From Jannaschia formosa (GTDB lineage: Bacteria; Pseudomonadota; Alphaproteobacteria; Rhodobacterales; Rhodobacteraceae), in NCBI RefSeq assembly GCF_003340555.1, contig NZ_QPLJ01000033.1:1-36973 (forward strand): a DNA stretch of 36,973 bases. The letters run 5' to 3'. The notes beneath the pieces were generated by a model that was given only the letters and a program-made list of their open reading frames with translations, was not told where the DNA came from and made no database searches. Every line of letters starts with the position of its first letter. The stretch's first letter is position 1. Below are positions 1-6,897 of the stretch, in pieces. Both the position numbers and the translations under genes were made by a program.

Positions 1-71
1 GCGTGATCGCCCACCATCCGAACCGCCCGTTCGCGCACCTCAGGCGCGTACCTTGCTGATGTCTTCCCCAT
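1..71 (-). CDS. IS3-family transposase OrfA, N-terminal fragment (runs off window)
   Basis: Read on the minus strand from ATG at 71, the fragment translates as MGKTSARYAPEVRERAVRMV and then GDH before leaving the window. This is the characteristic beginning of the small helix-turn-helix OrfA protein of IS3-family elements, which binds the element ends and supplies the DNA-binding half of the OrfAB transposase. The start lies 50 bases inside a recognisable terminal inverted repeat, the usual distance in this family. Whether the rest of the element is intact cannot be judged because it lies outside the window. Confidence 0.85.
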   Translation of the reverse strand, partial: MGKTSARYAPEVRERAVRMVGDH

Positions 72-121
72 GGCTCCGTCCTCTCACAGTCTGGAGCCTC
101 CGGAAAACCCGGGGCGGTTCA
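72..121 (-). mobile_element. IS3-family element end with terminal inverted repeat
   Basis: Read outward-in on the minus strand, the segment begins TGAACCGCCCCGG at 121 and continues through a GTTTTCCGGAGGCTCC stretch towards the orfA start at 71. A TG-start terminal repeat of this composition followed at once by orfA is typical of IS3-family elements. The element boundary is therefore placed at 121, only 12 bases beyond the stop codon of the neighbouring secreted-protein gene. The partner repeat and the target duplication are outside the window. Confidence 0.75.
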
Positions 122-133
122 CTTCAGCGCGAG

Positions 134-670
134 CTAGATAAACGGGTCGCTCGCCGTCGCAAACGGGTCAGAGGGCGAGGCCGGTGTGTCTGGTTTGGCC
201 ACGTTCCCCCAGCACTCCAATAGTCTGTCAATTGCCGCGCTCGAACCGTTCAACGAAAAGGTAGCCAATCTATATTTGTCATCATTGTAGAGGGCGACAG
301 CCCGACCCTTCTGCAAATCAATCAGGAACTCGGCTACGTCCTTCGGGTCTGACGGTGAAACCGATACGGCGGTACCCTCGGCTCGCCCGTTCATGTTCCA
401 GCAGGAGTAGTCAACGTCGAGGATAAATGAGACATTACGAGGAGAAAGCTCCCACCTTCTATCCCAAACGTAAATCGTAAACGTCCCGTCATCGAAGCCG
501 GTTAGGTCGAAGGTCTGACTCTGTCCGTTCGTCGTGGTCGCCTCGCACCACGTTTGGTCACTTCCGACTACATATTCGACGACCCAAGAACCCTTGGAGA
601 ATATGGTTGTTCTCTCTGCCTCGGCGGGCAGAGGTAGAGTCAGGCACAGGAAAAGTATCGTACAGCGCAT
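134..670 (-). CDS. Exported protein of unknown function
   Basis: The 178-residue product starts with a clear Sec signal peptide (MRCTILFLCLTLPLPAEA, probable cleavage after A18) and is therefore predicted to be periplasmic or secreted. The mature part is rich in aromatic residues and beta-prone segments, with Cys at about positions 42, 90 and 153, and ends in a Ser/Asp/Pro-rich tail. The general layout (signal, W-rich beta segments, a region ending in a conserved-looking Cys-Trp) recalls small exported proteins of the IalB/invasion-associated type, but I do not recognise the family and assign no function. Its stop codon lies next to the IS3 end, so the insertion just spared the gene. No obvious operon partner. 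Confidence 0.6.
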   Translation of the reverse strand: MRCTILFLCLTLPLPAEAERTTIFSKGSWVVEYVVGSDQTWCEATTTNGQSQTFDLTGFDDGTFTIYVWDRRWELSPRNVSFILDVDYSCWNMNGRAEGTAVSVSPSDPKDVAEFLIDLQKGRAVALYNDDKYRLATFSLNGSSAAIDRLLECWGNVAKPDTPASPSDPFATASDPFI

Positions 671-784
671 GCCCGTACCGTAGTAGCCGGGTTGGGAGGG
701 GGCAAATTCTTTCTAGTCGCTCGCCCGGAGCGCTCGGAAGCCTGTCCGGTACTTGGTCGTGAACCAGAGTTGGGGTTCCGCGAG

Positions 785-1408
785 TCACTTGGAGGTTTGG
801 AGGTCAGCCGTACGGCCCAAGCGTCGTGCGCGACGACCTGCGCCACGCAATGCTTTTGGCCCGGAGTTGCAGGCCCCACTTTCGGACCCCCCTCTCCCTC
901 CGTGATGGATGTCTCCGACAATAGCTCGCCCGCCCTCGTAGACGTCAACGCGCTCTACGCGGACGGTCTGCTGCGCCTTGGCGCGGTACTTCTTCAGCGC
1001 CTCCATCTGGGCGATGTACGTGCGGCTCAGGCGGGTCATCGACCGCTCGTAGCTTTCCCGGACTTGATACATCGGTGCCGCCGTCATCTTGCGTGAGATG
1101 GTAGAGATGGCGAGGTGCGTAGCAGTCGTGTGCGCGACCAGCATCGCTTCGATGCCGTCACGCGGCTCGACCTCGGCGTACATCGCGGCGACGAGTTGCG
1201 CGTCGTCCTGCCCGGGCCTCCCCAGCGCCTCCAGGTCGGTCCTGAAGACGCCGCTGGCCCCGTCGCTGGTCTTCATGCGCAGCAGCGCCTCCAGCTCGCC
1301 CTCTGTGGTCTTCCTTATCTCCAGCACCCCATCCTCCCGGGTAACCAGTTGAGGGTACACACGCCGGGCGCTGGGCGGGGCAGGGGGGTTATTGTCAGAT
1401 GCGGTCAT
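785..1408 (-). CDS. Conserved hypothetical protein with YEGGRAIVG-type motif
   Basis: I place the start at the ATG at 1408 because GGAG at 1415-1418 is spaced six bases from it; longer open reading to 1600 would run through an operator array and is unlikely. The product is about 207 residues. Its core contains EPRDGIEAMLVAHTTATHLA, a helical segment, and then YIAQMEALKKYRAKAQQTVR followed by VERVDVYEGGRAIVGDIHHG. This matches, from memory, a widespread alphaproteobacterial family of unknown function in which a Q-x-ALK-YR helix precedes a V-x-V-x-EGG-x-AIVG-x-V segment and a Gly-rich tail. The family is commonly met in accessory DNA. The last 45 residues here are Arg/Gly-rich and may have been altered by a frameshift. 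Transcription probably starts from the TATAAT box at 1488-1493. Confidence 0.6.
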   Translation of the reverse strand: MTASDNNPPAPPSARRVYPQLVTREDGVLEIRKTTEGELEALLRMKTSDGASGVFRTDLEALGRPGQDDAQLVAAMYAEVEPRDGIEAMLVAHTTATHLAISTISRKMTAAPMYQVRESYERSMTRLSRTYIAQMEALKKYRAKAQQTVRVERVDVYEGGRAIVGDIHHGGRGGSESGACNSGPKALRGAGRRARRLGRTADLQTSK

Positions 1409-1487
1409 GGTCATCTCCGTTCGGAAAGTCATGGGGGCGCCGTCGATTGACGTACGTATGAAGGGGCACTCTGTGAGGGGAGTGGTA

Positions 1488-1493
1488 ATTATA
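1488..1493 (-). promoter_or_regulatory. Probable -10 box (TATAAT) of the 785-1408 gene
   Basis: Perfect TATAAT on the minus strand, 80 bases upstream of the chosen start at 1408. No good -35 hexamer is present at 16-18 bases; instead the first 17-bp dyad (1496-1512) fills the spacer, which suggests that the dyad-binding protein acts as repressor or activator at this promoter. Confidence 0.45.
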
Positions 1494-1495
1494 AG

Positions 1496-1619
1496 TGTTC
1501 CGTTCCAGAACCGTGCCGCCTTTGTAATTCTGGCCCGACGGGTTCCAATTCGGAACCATGAATATCGCTTCGGTACCAAAACGGTACCGTCAGCCGTCAA
1601 ACCGTTCCATTTCGGAACC
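1496..1619. repeat. Array of four 17-bp dyads, consensus GGTTCC-N5-GGAACC
   Basis: Four related inverted repeats start at 1496 (TGTTCC-GTTCC-AGAACC, imperfect), 1541 (GGTTCC-AATTC-GGAACC, perfect), 1572 (GGTACC-AAAAC-GGTACC, perfect) and 1603 (CGTTCC-ATTTC-GGAACC, one mismatch). All have six-base arms and a five-base spacer. The last three are spaced exactly 31 bases apart (about three helical turns) and the first is 45 bases away. The array lies upstream of the 785-1408 gene and the first copy abuts its -10 box. Such phasing implies side-by-side binding of dimers on one DNA face: an operator array or iteron-like site. Confidence 0.65.
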
Positions 1620-1662
1620 GCCCCCTAGATTTCCGTCGCCGCCCGACGACCTCCGGAATCAC

Positions 1663-1690
1663 ATGCCCGCACGGCTGGCCGCACGGGCAT
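1663..1690. terminator. Imperfect hairpin downstream of the GNAT pseudogene
   Basis: Arms ATGCCCG/CGGGCAT with a further CGGC/GCCG inner stem and a two-base loop. No T-run on either side, so it is at best a weak or factor-assisted terminator. Confidence 0.3.
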
Positions 1691-1797
1691 AAAGTCTAAA
1701 GCCGCTTTAGGCCGGTCAGGTCGCCATCGAGCGAGCAACATAGGCGACGTTGCCGTTCAACCAATTCGGGCCATTCCCGATCAGACAGTTGCACTGA

Positions 1798-2340
1798 TCA
1801 CCTCGACGCGCGGTCGATCTTCGTTGGGCATAAGCATGTCCCCAAGCACAGGCTTGGGCTTTCCATTCTCATGCCAGGCTGTCCGGTCGAAACGGGGGGC
1901 AGTTCACGACGCCCAGCCTCGTAGAACCGGATGGCACCTTCGTTGAACGCCCGAACCTCGAGGCGTCGCGCCCCAAGTGCCTCCGCACGGCCTAGGAGGC
2001 AGAGGCGGATCCCTCGCCCCTGATGTCGGCTCGCGACATGAAGATCCTCAAGGCACTCTCCAACGACGAAGATGGCACCGATCAAAAGTCCATCGATTTC
2101 TGCCGCTTCGAGCTTCTTGAGGCTCGCTTCGAGAAAGGGTGACACCGGATCCTCCGCCCGAAAGCTGTCTTCAGCCACAGCTGGAAGATGCGGAGCCTAG
2201 AACTCGAACCAGGAGTCGAAGAACAGCCGATGAAGGTCTGCCCGGTCGGATGGCTCGACCGTTCTCAAGATTACGGACTGAGCGTCAGGCCCCGCCTCGC
2301 CAGACACCGTGCTTGGTCGGGGCCTGCTTTGGTCGCGCAT
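1798..2340 (-). pseudogene. GNAT N-acetyltransferase, broken by an in-frame amber codon
   Basis: From ATG at 2340 the minus strand reads MRDQSRPRPST and on to SVILRTVEPSDRADLHRLFF, then DSWFEF, a TAG codon, APHLPAVAEDSF and the acetyl-CoA-binding core LHVASRHQGRGI, LLGRAEALGARRLEVRAFNE and GAIRFYEAG. Both sides of the TAG match a GNAT fold in the same frame: the LRTVEPSDRADLHRLFFDSW start (beta1-alpha1) and the V-x(4)-RHQGRGI pyrophosphate loop followed by the N-x-GAIRFYE motif. The part after the stop could be expressed from GTG at 2178 but would lack the first strands and helices. The C-terminal tail after RELPP also looks degenerate. I regard it as a dead gene. It is divergent from the GlxA-type regulator. 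Confidence 0.7.
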
Positions 2341-2424
2341 TTTTTGTCATTGCGACGCTTCTCTGCTGATCCAATCCGTCCTTGGTGCGCGGAAACTGGC
2401 GGAAAGGGGGCAGCACAGTCCATG

Positions 2425-2435
2425 TCGGATTCCGA
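2425..2435. promoter_or_regulatory. Short palindrome upstream of the GlxA-type regulator
   Basis: TCGGA-T-TCCGA is a perfect 11-base palindrome 75 bases before the regulator's start. It could be an autoregulatory operator; the evidence is symmetry and position only. Confidence 0.25.
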
Positions 2436-2510
2436 TCAGATTCTGTCAGTCGATGATTGCCCGTTCGACACGAGGCAGCTTTCCGGGCACGTTGAGACAT
2501 GGAGGGTGAT

Positions 2511-3560
2511 ATGTCCAAGGTCCCATCCGAAACCGGTGCAGCCGAGATGGCTGCGCAAAGCGCTGCTGATCCGAGGCCCACGCGACGCGTCGGGTTCCTT
2601 GTCTACGACGGCATGGCAGCGAGCGAAATCGTCTGGCAGGTCGACATGTTCCGTCAGGCGCCGCGGGCCGCCGCGCTCGAAGGCATGTCCTGCCCCAATT
2701 TCGAGGTGCTCTTGCTCGGATTGCAGCCTGGCCCGGTTATGACCTGGTCAGATTTCCCCATGATGGCGGAGCACGCTTTCTCAGACGTCCTTGACCGTTT
2801 GGATATGCTCTTCGTGCCAGGCGCCCCTCCCGACCGCATGGCCCACTTCGAGACGACGCCCGAGTATCATCGATTTATCGCCTGCGCCGCGGCCGGGGGA
2901 TGCAGGATCGTGGCGGTCACGACGGCAGCCATACTGATCGGACAGATCGGCCTTCTGAAAGGAAGGCGCGCGACAACACACTCCGCCTATGCCGACCTGT
3001 TCAGATCGCGACTGCCCGATGTCGATTTCGACCCCGATCCTCTGTGGGTTGAGGACGGTCCCATCGTTACCGTGTCCGGCGCCATGCCTGCGGCCGAATT
3101 CGCACTGGAAGTGATCGAGCGGGAAGCGGGACGTGCGCTGTCATTTGCGCTTGCCAAGGCCGCCTTGATGCCGATCCGCAGGGGTGGGAGCCAGAGCCGG
3201 CTGTCGGCGGCGCTCGTCATGCAGATGGAGGCAACTGACCGCTTCGACGGGATGCTGCAATGGTTGACGGAGAACCTTCACGTCCAGGTGACCGTGGCCG
3301 ACCTCGCCGATCTCGCCGGCATGAGCCCGCGCAACTTCGCGCGCCGCTTCGTCGAGCGGACGGGAACGACGCCGGCGCGGTTTGTAGAGACCCTTCGCGC
3401 CGAACGGGCGCGGCAACTCGTTGAGACGACCGCGCTGCCGCTCATGCGGGTGGCAGAGCGGTCAGGGCTGCGGGACGAGCAGAGCATGCGGCGCGCATTC
3501 CTGAAAGCGTTCGGACAGACACCGAGCGGGATCCGCGACGCTGCGAAAGGCGAGGCCTGA
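2511..3560 (+). CDS. GlxA-family transcriptional regulator (DJ-1/PfpI-like domain plus AraC HTH)
   Basis: The ATG at 2511 is preferred over 2499 because GGAGGG at 2501-2506 sits at the right distance. The 349-residue product has an N-terminal DJ-1/PfpI-like domain (about 25-190: RRVGFLVYDGM, LFVPGAPP, GLLKGRRATTHSAYADLF, VEDGPIVTVSGAMPAAEFAL) and a C-terminal AraC double helix-turn-helix (about 240-345: LADLAGMSPRNFARRFVERT, FVETLRAERARQLVETTALP, FLKAFGQTPSGIR). This is the architecture of amidase-like sensory regulators such as GlxA, ArgR and CdhR. At the nucleophile elbow, where catalytic relatives have Cys, it reads VTTAAILIG, so the domain is probably a ligand sensor and not an enzyme. 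It heads the co-directional cluster to 8.7 kb and is the likely regulator of it. Confidence 0.88.
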   Translation: MSKVPSETGAAEMAAQSAADPRPTRRVGFLVYDGMAASEIVWQVDMFRQAPRAAALEGMSCPNFEVLLLGLQPGPVMTWSDFPMMAEHAFSDVLDRLDMLFVPGAPPDRMAHFETTPEYHRFIACAAAGGCRIVAVTTAAILIGQIGLLKGRRATTHSAYADLFRSRLPDVDFDPDPLWVEDGPIVTVSGAMPAAEFALEVIEREAGRALSFALAKAALMPIRRGGSQSRLSAALVMQMEATDRFDGMLQWLTENLHVQVTVADLADLAGMSPRNFARRFVERTGTTPARFVETLRAERARQLVETTALPLMRVAERSGLRDEQSMRRAFLKAFGQTPSGIRDAAKGEA

Positions 3561-3603
3561 GCACTCTGGCAGAATCTGTCTGCTCCTTGTCCTAGGGATC
3601 TAG

Positions 3604-3637
3604 CGACGTTTCGGAGTAACCGGTCTGCGAAACGTCG
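3604..3637. promoter_or_regulatory. Perfect 10-bp inverted repeat, probable operator
   Basis: CGACGTTTCG at 3604-3613 is exactly repeated in inverse as CGAAACGTCG at 3628-3637, with a 14-base centre containing ACCGGT. It lies between the GlxA-type regulator and the membrane-protein gene, about 50-80 bases before the latter's start. The symmetry, the two-turn spacing of the arms and the position suit a dimeric regulator, plausibly the upstream GlxA-type protein; a hairpin in the transcript is the alternative. Confidence 0.45.
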
Positions 3638-3685
3638 GCATCGGCAACCGTTACGCCCCGACACCCAAGGCACGCGAAACCCACC

Positions 3686-4126
3686 ATGACACATTCGACG
3701 ACCTTTGCTCTCCCCACCGACAGATCCGTAGCTCGGCGGACTGCCAAGACCCTGAAGACAGCGCAGGCGCTCGTCTTTCTCGGCCTTGGCGGCTGGTGCC
3801 TGCTGGCGCCCCACATGGTCGAGACGCTCTCGCTGAAGCCGGAATACCAGCACCTGAGCGCGACGACAGGGCTCCTGATGGGCTGCTTTGGCGCGCAAGC
3901 GGTGCTCTGCGGATCGCTCATGCTGCTCGCGCGTTTCACGGCGACGACCTTCCTTGGCTTCGGGCTCCTAGCTTCGATCCCGTTCTTCATCTTCAACGCC
4001 TGGTTCGTTTGGGTGGCGGAGATGTTCACCGCCTGGATGCTGCTCGATTTCGCCGGGAATGTGAGCTTCCTGCTGATCGGCATCTTGGGCTGGCGCCTGA
4101 TGCGGGGCGAGGCCGACCCGGTCTGA
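3686..4126 (+). CDS. Integral membrane protein of unknown function (four predicted helices)
   Basis: The 146-residue product has a charged N-terminus and four hydrophobic segments (roughly residues 27-46, 61-82, 88-108 and 112-135), e.g. ALVFLGLGGWCLLAP and FLGFGLLASIPFFIFNAWF. It ends in an Arg/Glu-rich tail. No catalytic motif is visible and I do not recognise a named family, although small four-helix proteins of this look are common beside oxidoreductase genes. The start lacks a strong Shine-Dalgarno sequence. It lies downstream of the inverted repeat at 3604-3637 and upstream of the nitronate monooxygenase gene, from which it is separated by a very stable hairpin, so the two may be expressed at different levels. 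Confidence 0.7.
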   Translation: MTHSTTFALPTDRSVARRTAKTLKTAQALVFLGLGGWCLLAPHMVETLSLKPEYQHLSATTGLLMGCFGAQAVLCGSLMLLARFTATTFLGFGLLASIPFFIFNAWFVWVAEMFTAWMLLDFAGNVSFLLIGILGWRLMRGEADPV

Positions 4127-4166
4127 CGCGATACATCCTGCTCTTGGCAGAAACTGACCTTTTCTC

Positions 4167-4190
4167 TCCGGGGCCGTATCCGGCCCCGGA
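4167..4190 (+). terminator. Very stable GC hairpin between membrane-protein and NMO genes
   Basis: TCCGGGGCCG and CGGCCCCGGA form a perfect ten-base stem with the four-base loop TATC, followed by a pyrimidine-rich stretch without a clean T-run. It can act as an attenuator or as a transcript-stabilising stem between two co-directional genes. Confidence 0.5.
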
Positions 4191-4230
4191 CGCTCTCCCT
4201 CGTTCTCCCATACGAGAAAGGACCACCAAA

Positions 4231-5292
4231 ATGATCAACACCGCAATCACCCGCCGCTTTGGCCTCAAGACCCCGATCCTTAACGCCGGCATGGCTATGG
4301 TCGCCCGGCCCGCCCTCGCCGTCGCCGTCTCGAATGCGGGCGGGCTCGGCATGATCGGCGTCGATGTCGCTCCCGCCGAAGCCCTGCGCACCATGGTGCG
4401 CGCGGTGAAGGAAAAGACCGACCGGCCCTTCGGCGTGGATCTGCTCGCACCGATGATCACCGACGCGCATCTCGACGTGCTGGCCGAGGAAGGCGTGGCG
4501 CTCTGCGTCGTCTTCTGGGGCAACCCGACCCGCGACCAGGTCGCGCGCATCAAGGCGGGCGGCACCGCCTTCTGGATGCAGGTGGGCTCGGTTGACGAGG
4601 CAATGGACGCCAAGGCTCTCGGGGCTGAGGCGATCATCGTCCAAGGGTTGGAAGGCGGCGGGCACAATCGTTCGGTCGCCACGACCTTCAACCTGCTACC
4701 AGCGGTCCGCGCCGCCGTGGCCCCCATTCCCGTGATCGCCGCGGGCGGCATCACCGATGGCGCCAGCATGGCGGCCGCGCTTGCGCTCGGCGCGGAGGCC
4801 GTCTGGTGCGGAACCCGCTTCCTCGCCAGTCGGGAGGCCGATGCGAACGACGGCTACAAGGTGCGGGTGCTGGAAGCGGGCGTCGGCGACACGCTCTCGA
4901 CCACGCTCTTCGGCCCCGAGATGCCGCTGCAGCCGATGCGGGTGATCCGCAACGCCGCCACCGACGAATGGGCCGGTCGCGAGGAAGAGGCGATGGCCGC
5001 AACTGCAGGGCAGGCCGCAGGCACGCTGCGTACGCCGGACGGGGAGGTGCCCCTGCCGCGCTTCTCGGTCTACCTGCCGACCCGCGACGTGGACGGCGAC
5101 CTCGACCAGCTCTGCCTGACTGCGGGCCAGAGCGCCGGCAAGATCCGCGAACTGAAACCGGCAGCACAGATCGTCGACGAAATGACTCGCGAAGCGCACG
5201 AGACGATCGCAGCGCTTGCGCGGCGTGCGTCCGGTGCAGCGGCCGTGATGGCCGCGCTTCATCACGCGAATGCCGAATCCGCCTCGGCATAA
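4231..5292 (+). CDS. Nitronate monooxygenase (2-nitropropane dioxygenase family, FMN)
   Basis: A 353-residue TIM-barrel flavoprotein that, by family, oxidises alkyl nitronates to carbonyl compounds and nitrite; some relatives act as enoyl-ACP reductase (FabK). Visible marks are the FMN-barrel start TPILNAGMAMVARPALAVAV, SNAGGLGMIG (about 34-43), the Gln-Gly-x-Glu-Gly-Gly-Gly-His segment with H145 corresponding to the conserved catalytic-site His, and the phosphate-binding strand PVIAAGGITDG (about 167-177) followed by ALGAEAVWCGTRFL. Cytosolic. RBS-like GAGAAAGGA precedes the ATG. The physiological role is probably detoxification of nitro compounds such as propionate-3-nitronate; the family is broad, so the substrate is open. 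Confidence 0.88.
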   Translation: MINTAITRRFGLKTPILNAGMAMVARPALAVAVSNAGGLGMIGVDVAPAEALRTMVRAVKEKTDRPFGVDLLAPMITDAHLDVLAEEGVALCVVFWGNPTRDQVARIKAGGTAFWMQVGSVDEAMDAKALGAEAIIVQGLEGGGHNRSVATTFNLLPAVRAAVAPIPVIAAGGITDGASMAAALALGAEAVWCGTRFLASREADANDGYKVRVLEAGVGDTLSTTLFGPEMPLQPMRVIRNAATDEWAGREEEAMAATAGQAAGTLRTPDGEVPLPRFSVYLPTRDVDGDLDQLCLTAGQSAGKIRELKPAAQIVDEMTREAHETIAALARRASGAAAVMAALHHANAESASA

Positions 5293-5326
5293 GGATCGAC
5301 ACCTCCACCCAGAGATCGGACTTGCC

Positions 5327-6226
5327 ATGACAGATCACACACTCATGAGAGACCTGTGGGCTCTCGATATCACTGGACTGCCAAGCAAGGGCGCGCGCCA
5401 TCTCGAGACACTGCTTGGGAGGGCGCGCGAGGCGCGGGACTACCGCTATCTGGCGAGCCTTCCCGACTATCTGCTCGAAGATATAGGCGTGACGCGCATG
5501 GACCTCGCGAACCTACCAGGGGCGCAAGTGCCGCGCAGTCAGGTCGCCGATGCCGTAGGACAGCCTCCGACCTCCACTCCAACGTCGGATATCGGAAACC
5601 CACACTCCGTGCCGCCGCTGGATTCAGGGAAAATTCGACGCCACCGCATTAATCTGCTCCGGGTTTTGGGACTTGCGGCAATTGCGGTCTGCCTGTTGAC
5701 CACTCCGTCTTCCAGCCTCGCCGAATGGAAGACAGTTGCGCTCGATCTTCTCGGAGCGGCCCTGATCGTGAGTGCCGTGATCGGGCGGCTCTGGGCAATC
5801 CAGCATGTCGGTGGGCGGAAATCCATCAGCGTCGTGCGCAGCGGGCCTTACATGCTATGCCGACACCCTTTGTACTTTTTTTCCCTGATCGGAGTCGGCG
5901 GTTTTTGCGTCATGGAGGGAAGCGTGATGATCGGATGCGCGCTCTTCGGGCTTGCCCTCATCATATTCGGGCTTACTGCGAGAGCCGAAGAGGACTTTCT
6001 GCGTGAGCAGTTTGCCGAGGAATACAAGCAATACGCGGCCAGCACACCGATGCTTTTCCCAAAGCTGACCGAAACCGTGCGCGCCTCGGGTGAAATCTCC
6101 GTTAACGAGGCGACGATGCTGCGCAATCTTCGCGACGCGCTTGTCTTTCTGTCAACTATTCCTCTTTCGGAAGCACTCGAAATAACGGACGAACTCGCTC
6201 TCATTCCGACAATCCCGATTTTATAA
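5327..6226 (+). CDS. DUF1127 domain fused to an isoprenylcysteine carboxyl methyltransferase-like membrane protein
   Basis: Start chosen at ATG 5327 (MTDHTLMRDL), behind AGATCGGA. Residues about 25-60 (REARDYRYLASLPDYLLEDI then GVTRMDL) are a DUF1127 module, the short Arg-rich helix-loop found alone in many alphaproteobacterial small proteins. After a Pro/Ser-rich linker come hydrophobic helices and the ICMT/PEMT signature RSGPYMLCRHPLYFFSLIGV, then a final EEDFLREQFAEEYKQYAAST segment, which in the family helps bind S-adenosylmethionine. The C-terminal helix pair (LRDALVFLSTIPLSEALEIT) is common to bacterial members. Predicted inner-membrane methyltransferase or lipid-modifying enzyme of unknown substrate. 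Adjacent to nitronate monooxygenase (gap 34 bases) and LysE exporter (gap 26), likely one operon. Confidence 0.82.
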   Translation: MTDHTLMRDLWALDITGLPSKGARHLETLLGRAREARDYRYLASLPDYLLEDIGVTRMDLANLPGAQVPRSQVADAVGQPPTSTPTSDIGNPHSVPPLDSGKIRRHRINLLRVLGLAAIAVCLLTTPSSSLAEWKTVALDLLGAALIVSAVIGRLWAIQHVGGRKSISVVRSGPYMLCRHPLYFFSLIGVGGFCVMEGSVMIGCALFGLALIIFGLTARAEEDFLREQFAEEYKQYAASTPMLFPKLTETVRASGEISVNEATMLRNLRDALVFLSTIPLSEALEITDELALIPTIPIL

Positions 6227-6252
6227 GCAAGCCATTCGACGGAGAAGGACGG

Positions 6253-6876
6253 ATGACCGGTTTATGGACCCTGCATGCCCCGGCAGCCCTCGCGGTCGTG
6301 GTACCCGTGCTGATGATGCCCGGGCTCGATTTCGCCGCGGTATCGCGCAACGCGCTGGCCGGGGGCCGCACGGCAGGCATTGCCGCAGCACTCGGCAACA
6401 CGCTCGGCGCAAGTGTATGGATCGTCGGTGCCGCCCTCGGCACCGGCACCGTCACCGCGCGCATCCCCGGGGCGGAGGGGGCCCTCCGCCTCCTCGGCGG
6501 CCTCGTGCTCTTCTGGTTCGCCTGGCGGTTCCTGTCCCTTGCCCGCAGCGCGCCATCGGACGCGCGGTCGGCGCTGCTGGAAATCTCGCGCACCGGCGCG
6601 TTACGCGAGGGCGCGCTTGCCGCCCTCCTGAACCCGAAGACGCCGCTGTTCTTCGCCGCCGTCTTCGGCGCGAGCGGGCTGGCCACGGCATCGACCGCAG
6701 ACCGCAACGCATTCGCGCTCGTCGTGTGCCTGCTGCACTTCGCCTGGTTCGCCGGCGTGGCGCTGGTTCTGGAGCGCATTGGCACCCGGCCCGGGACCGG
6801 CCCGGTGCTGCGGATCAGCGCGGGCGTCGTGGCCATCGTTCTCACCTCCGCCGGGCTGATGGCGCTTCGTGGCTGA
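6253..6876 (+). CDS. LysE/RhtB-family amino-acid or metabolite exporter
   Basis: The 207-residue protein has the six-helix LysE layout. It begins APAALAVVVPVLMMPGLDFA, matching the PG-x-D/N motif after helix 1, followed by SRNALAGGRTAGIAAALGNT (the G-x(n)-G segment of the first loop), LLGGLVLFWFAWRF (helix 3) and GALAALLNPKTPLFFAAVFG, which is the LNPK signature of the family. It would export an amino acid or small amphiphile across the inner membrane. An RBS-like GGAGAAGGA lies just upstream. The gene is packed between the DUF1127 fusion and an SDR gene with a gap of about 20 bases on each side. Confidence 0.87.
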   Translation: MTGLWTLHAPAALAVVVPVLMMPGLDFAAVSRNALAGGRTAGIAAALGNTLGASVWIVGAALGTGTVTARIPGAEGALRLLGGLVLFWFAWRFLSLARSAPSDARSALLEISRTGALREGALAALLNPKTPLFFAAVFGASGLATASTADRNAFALVVCLLHFAWFAGVALVLERIGTRPGTGPVLRISAGVVAIVLTSAGLMALRG

Positions 6877-6897
6877 CCAATGACGAAAGGACGTAGG

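Larger units (their letters stand above)
1409..1797. other. Non-coding region with promoter, operator array and hairpins
   Basis: This 389-base stretch has no supportable gene. Its right half (1620-1797) contains a long imperfect hairpin (1663-1690) and a short one (1696-1710). Its left half contains the 17-bp dyads and the minus-strand -10 box described separately. The 1663-1690 hairpin has arms ATGCCCG and CGGGCAT enclosing a CGGC-TG-GCCG stem with one CA/CA mismatch; it lies between two minus-strand genes and may end transcription of the broken acetyltransferase gene, though no T-run follows. Confidence 0.5.

Noticed and set aside
1409-1600. Extending the 785-1408 protein upstream to a start at 1600.
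   Set aside because: It would run through the operator dyads and the TATAAT box, and the added residues look unlike protein; the GGAG-led ATG at 1408 is better.
3592-5401. Several long minus-strand open frames opposite the membrane-protein and nitronate monooxygenase genes.
   Set aside because: They are Arg/Pro/Ala-rich, show no domain pattern and lie opposite genes with clear motifs; they arise from the high GC content.
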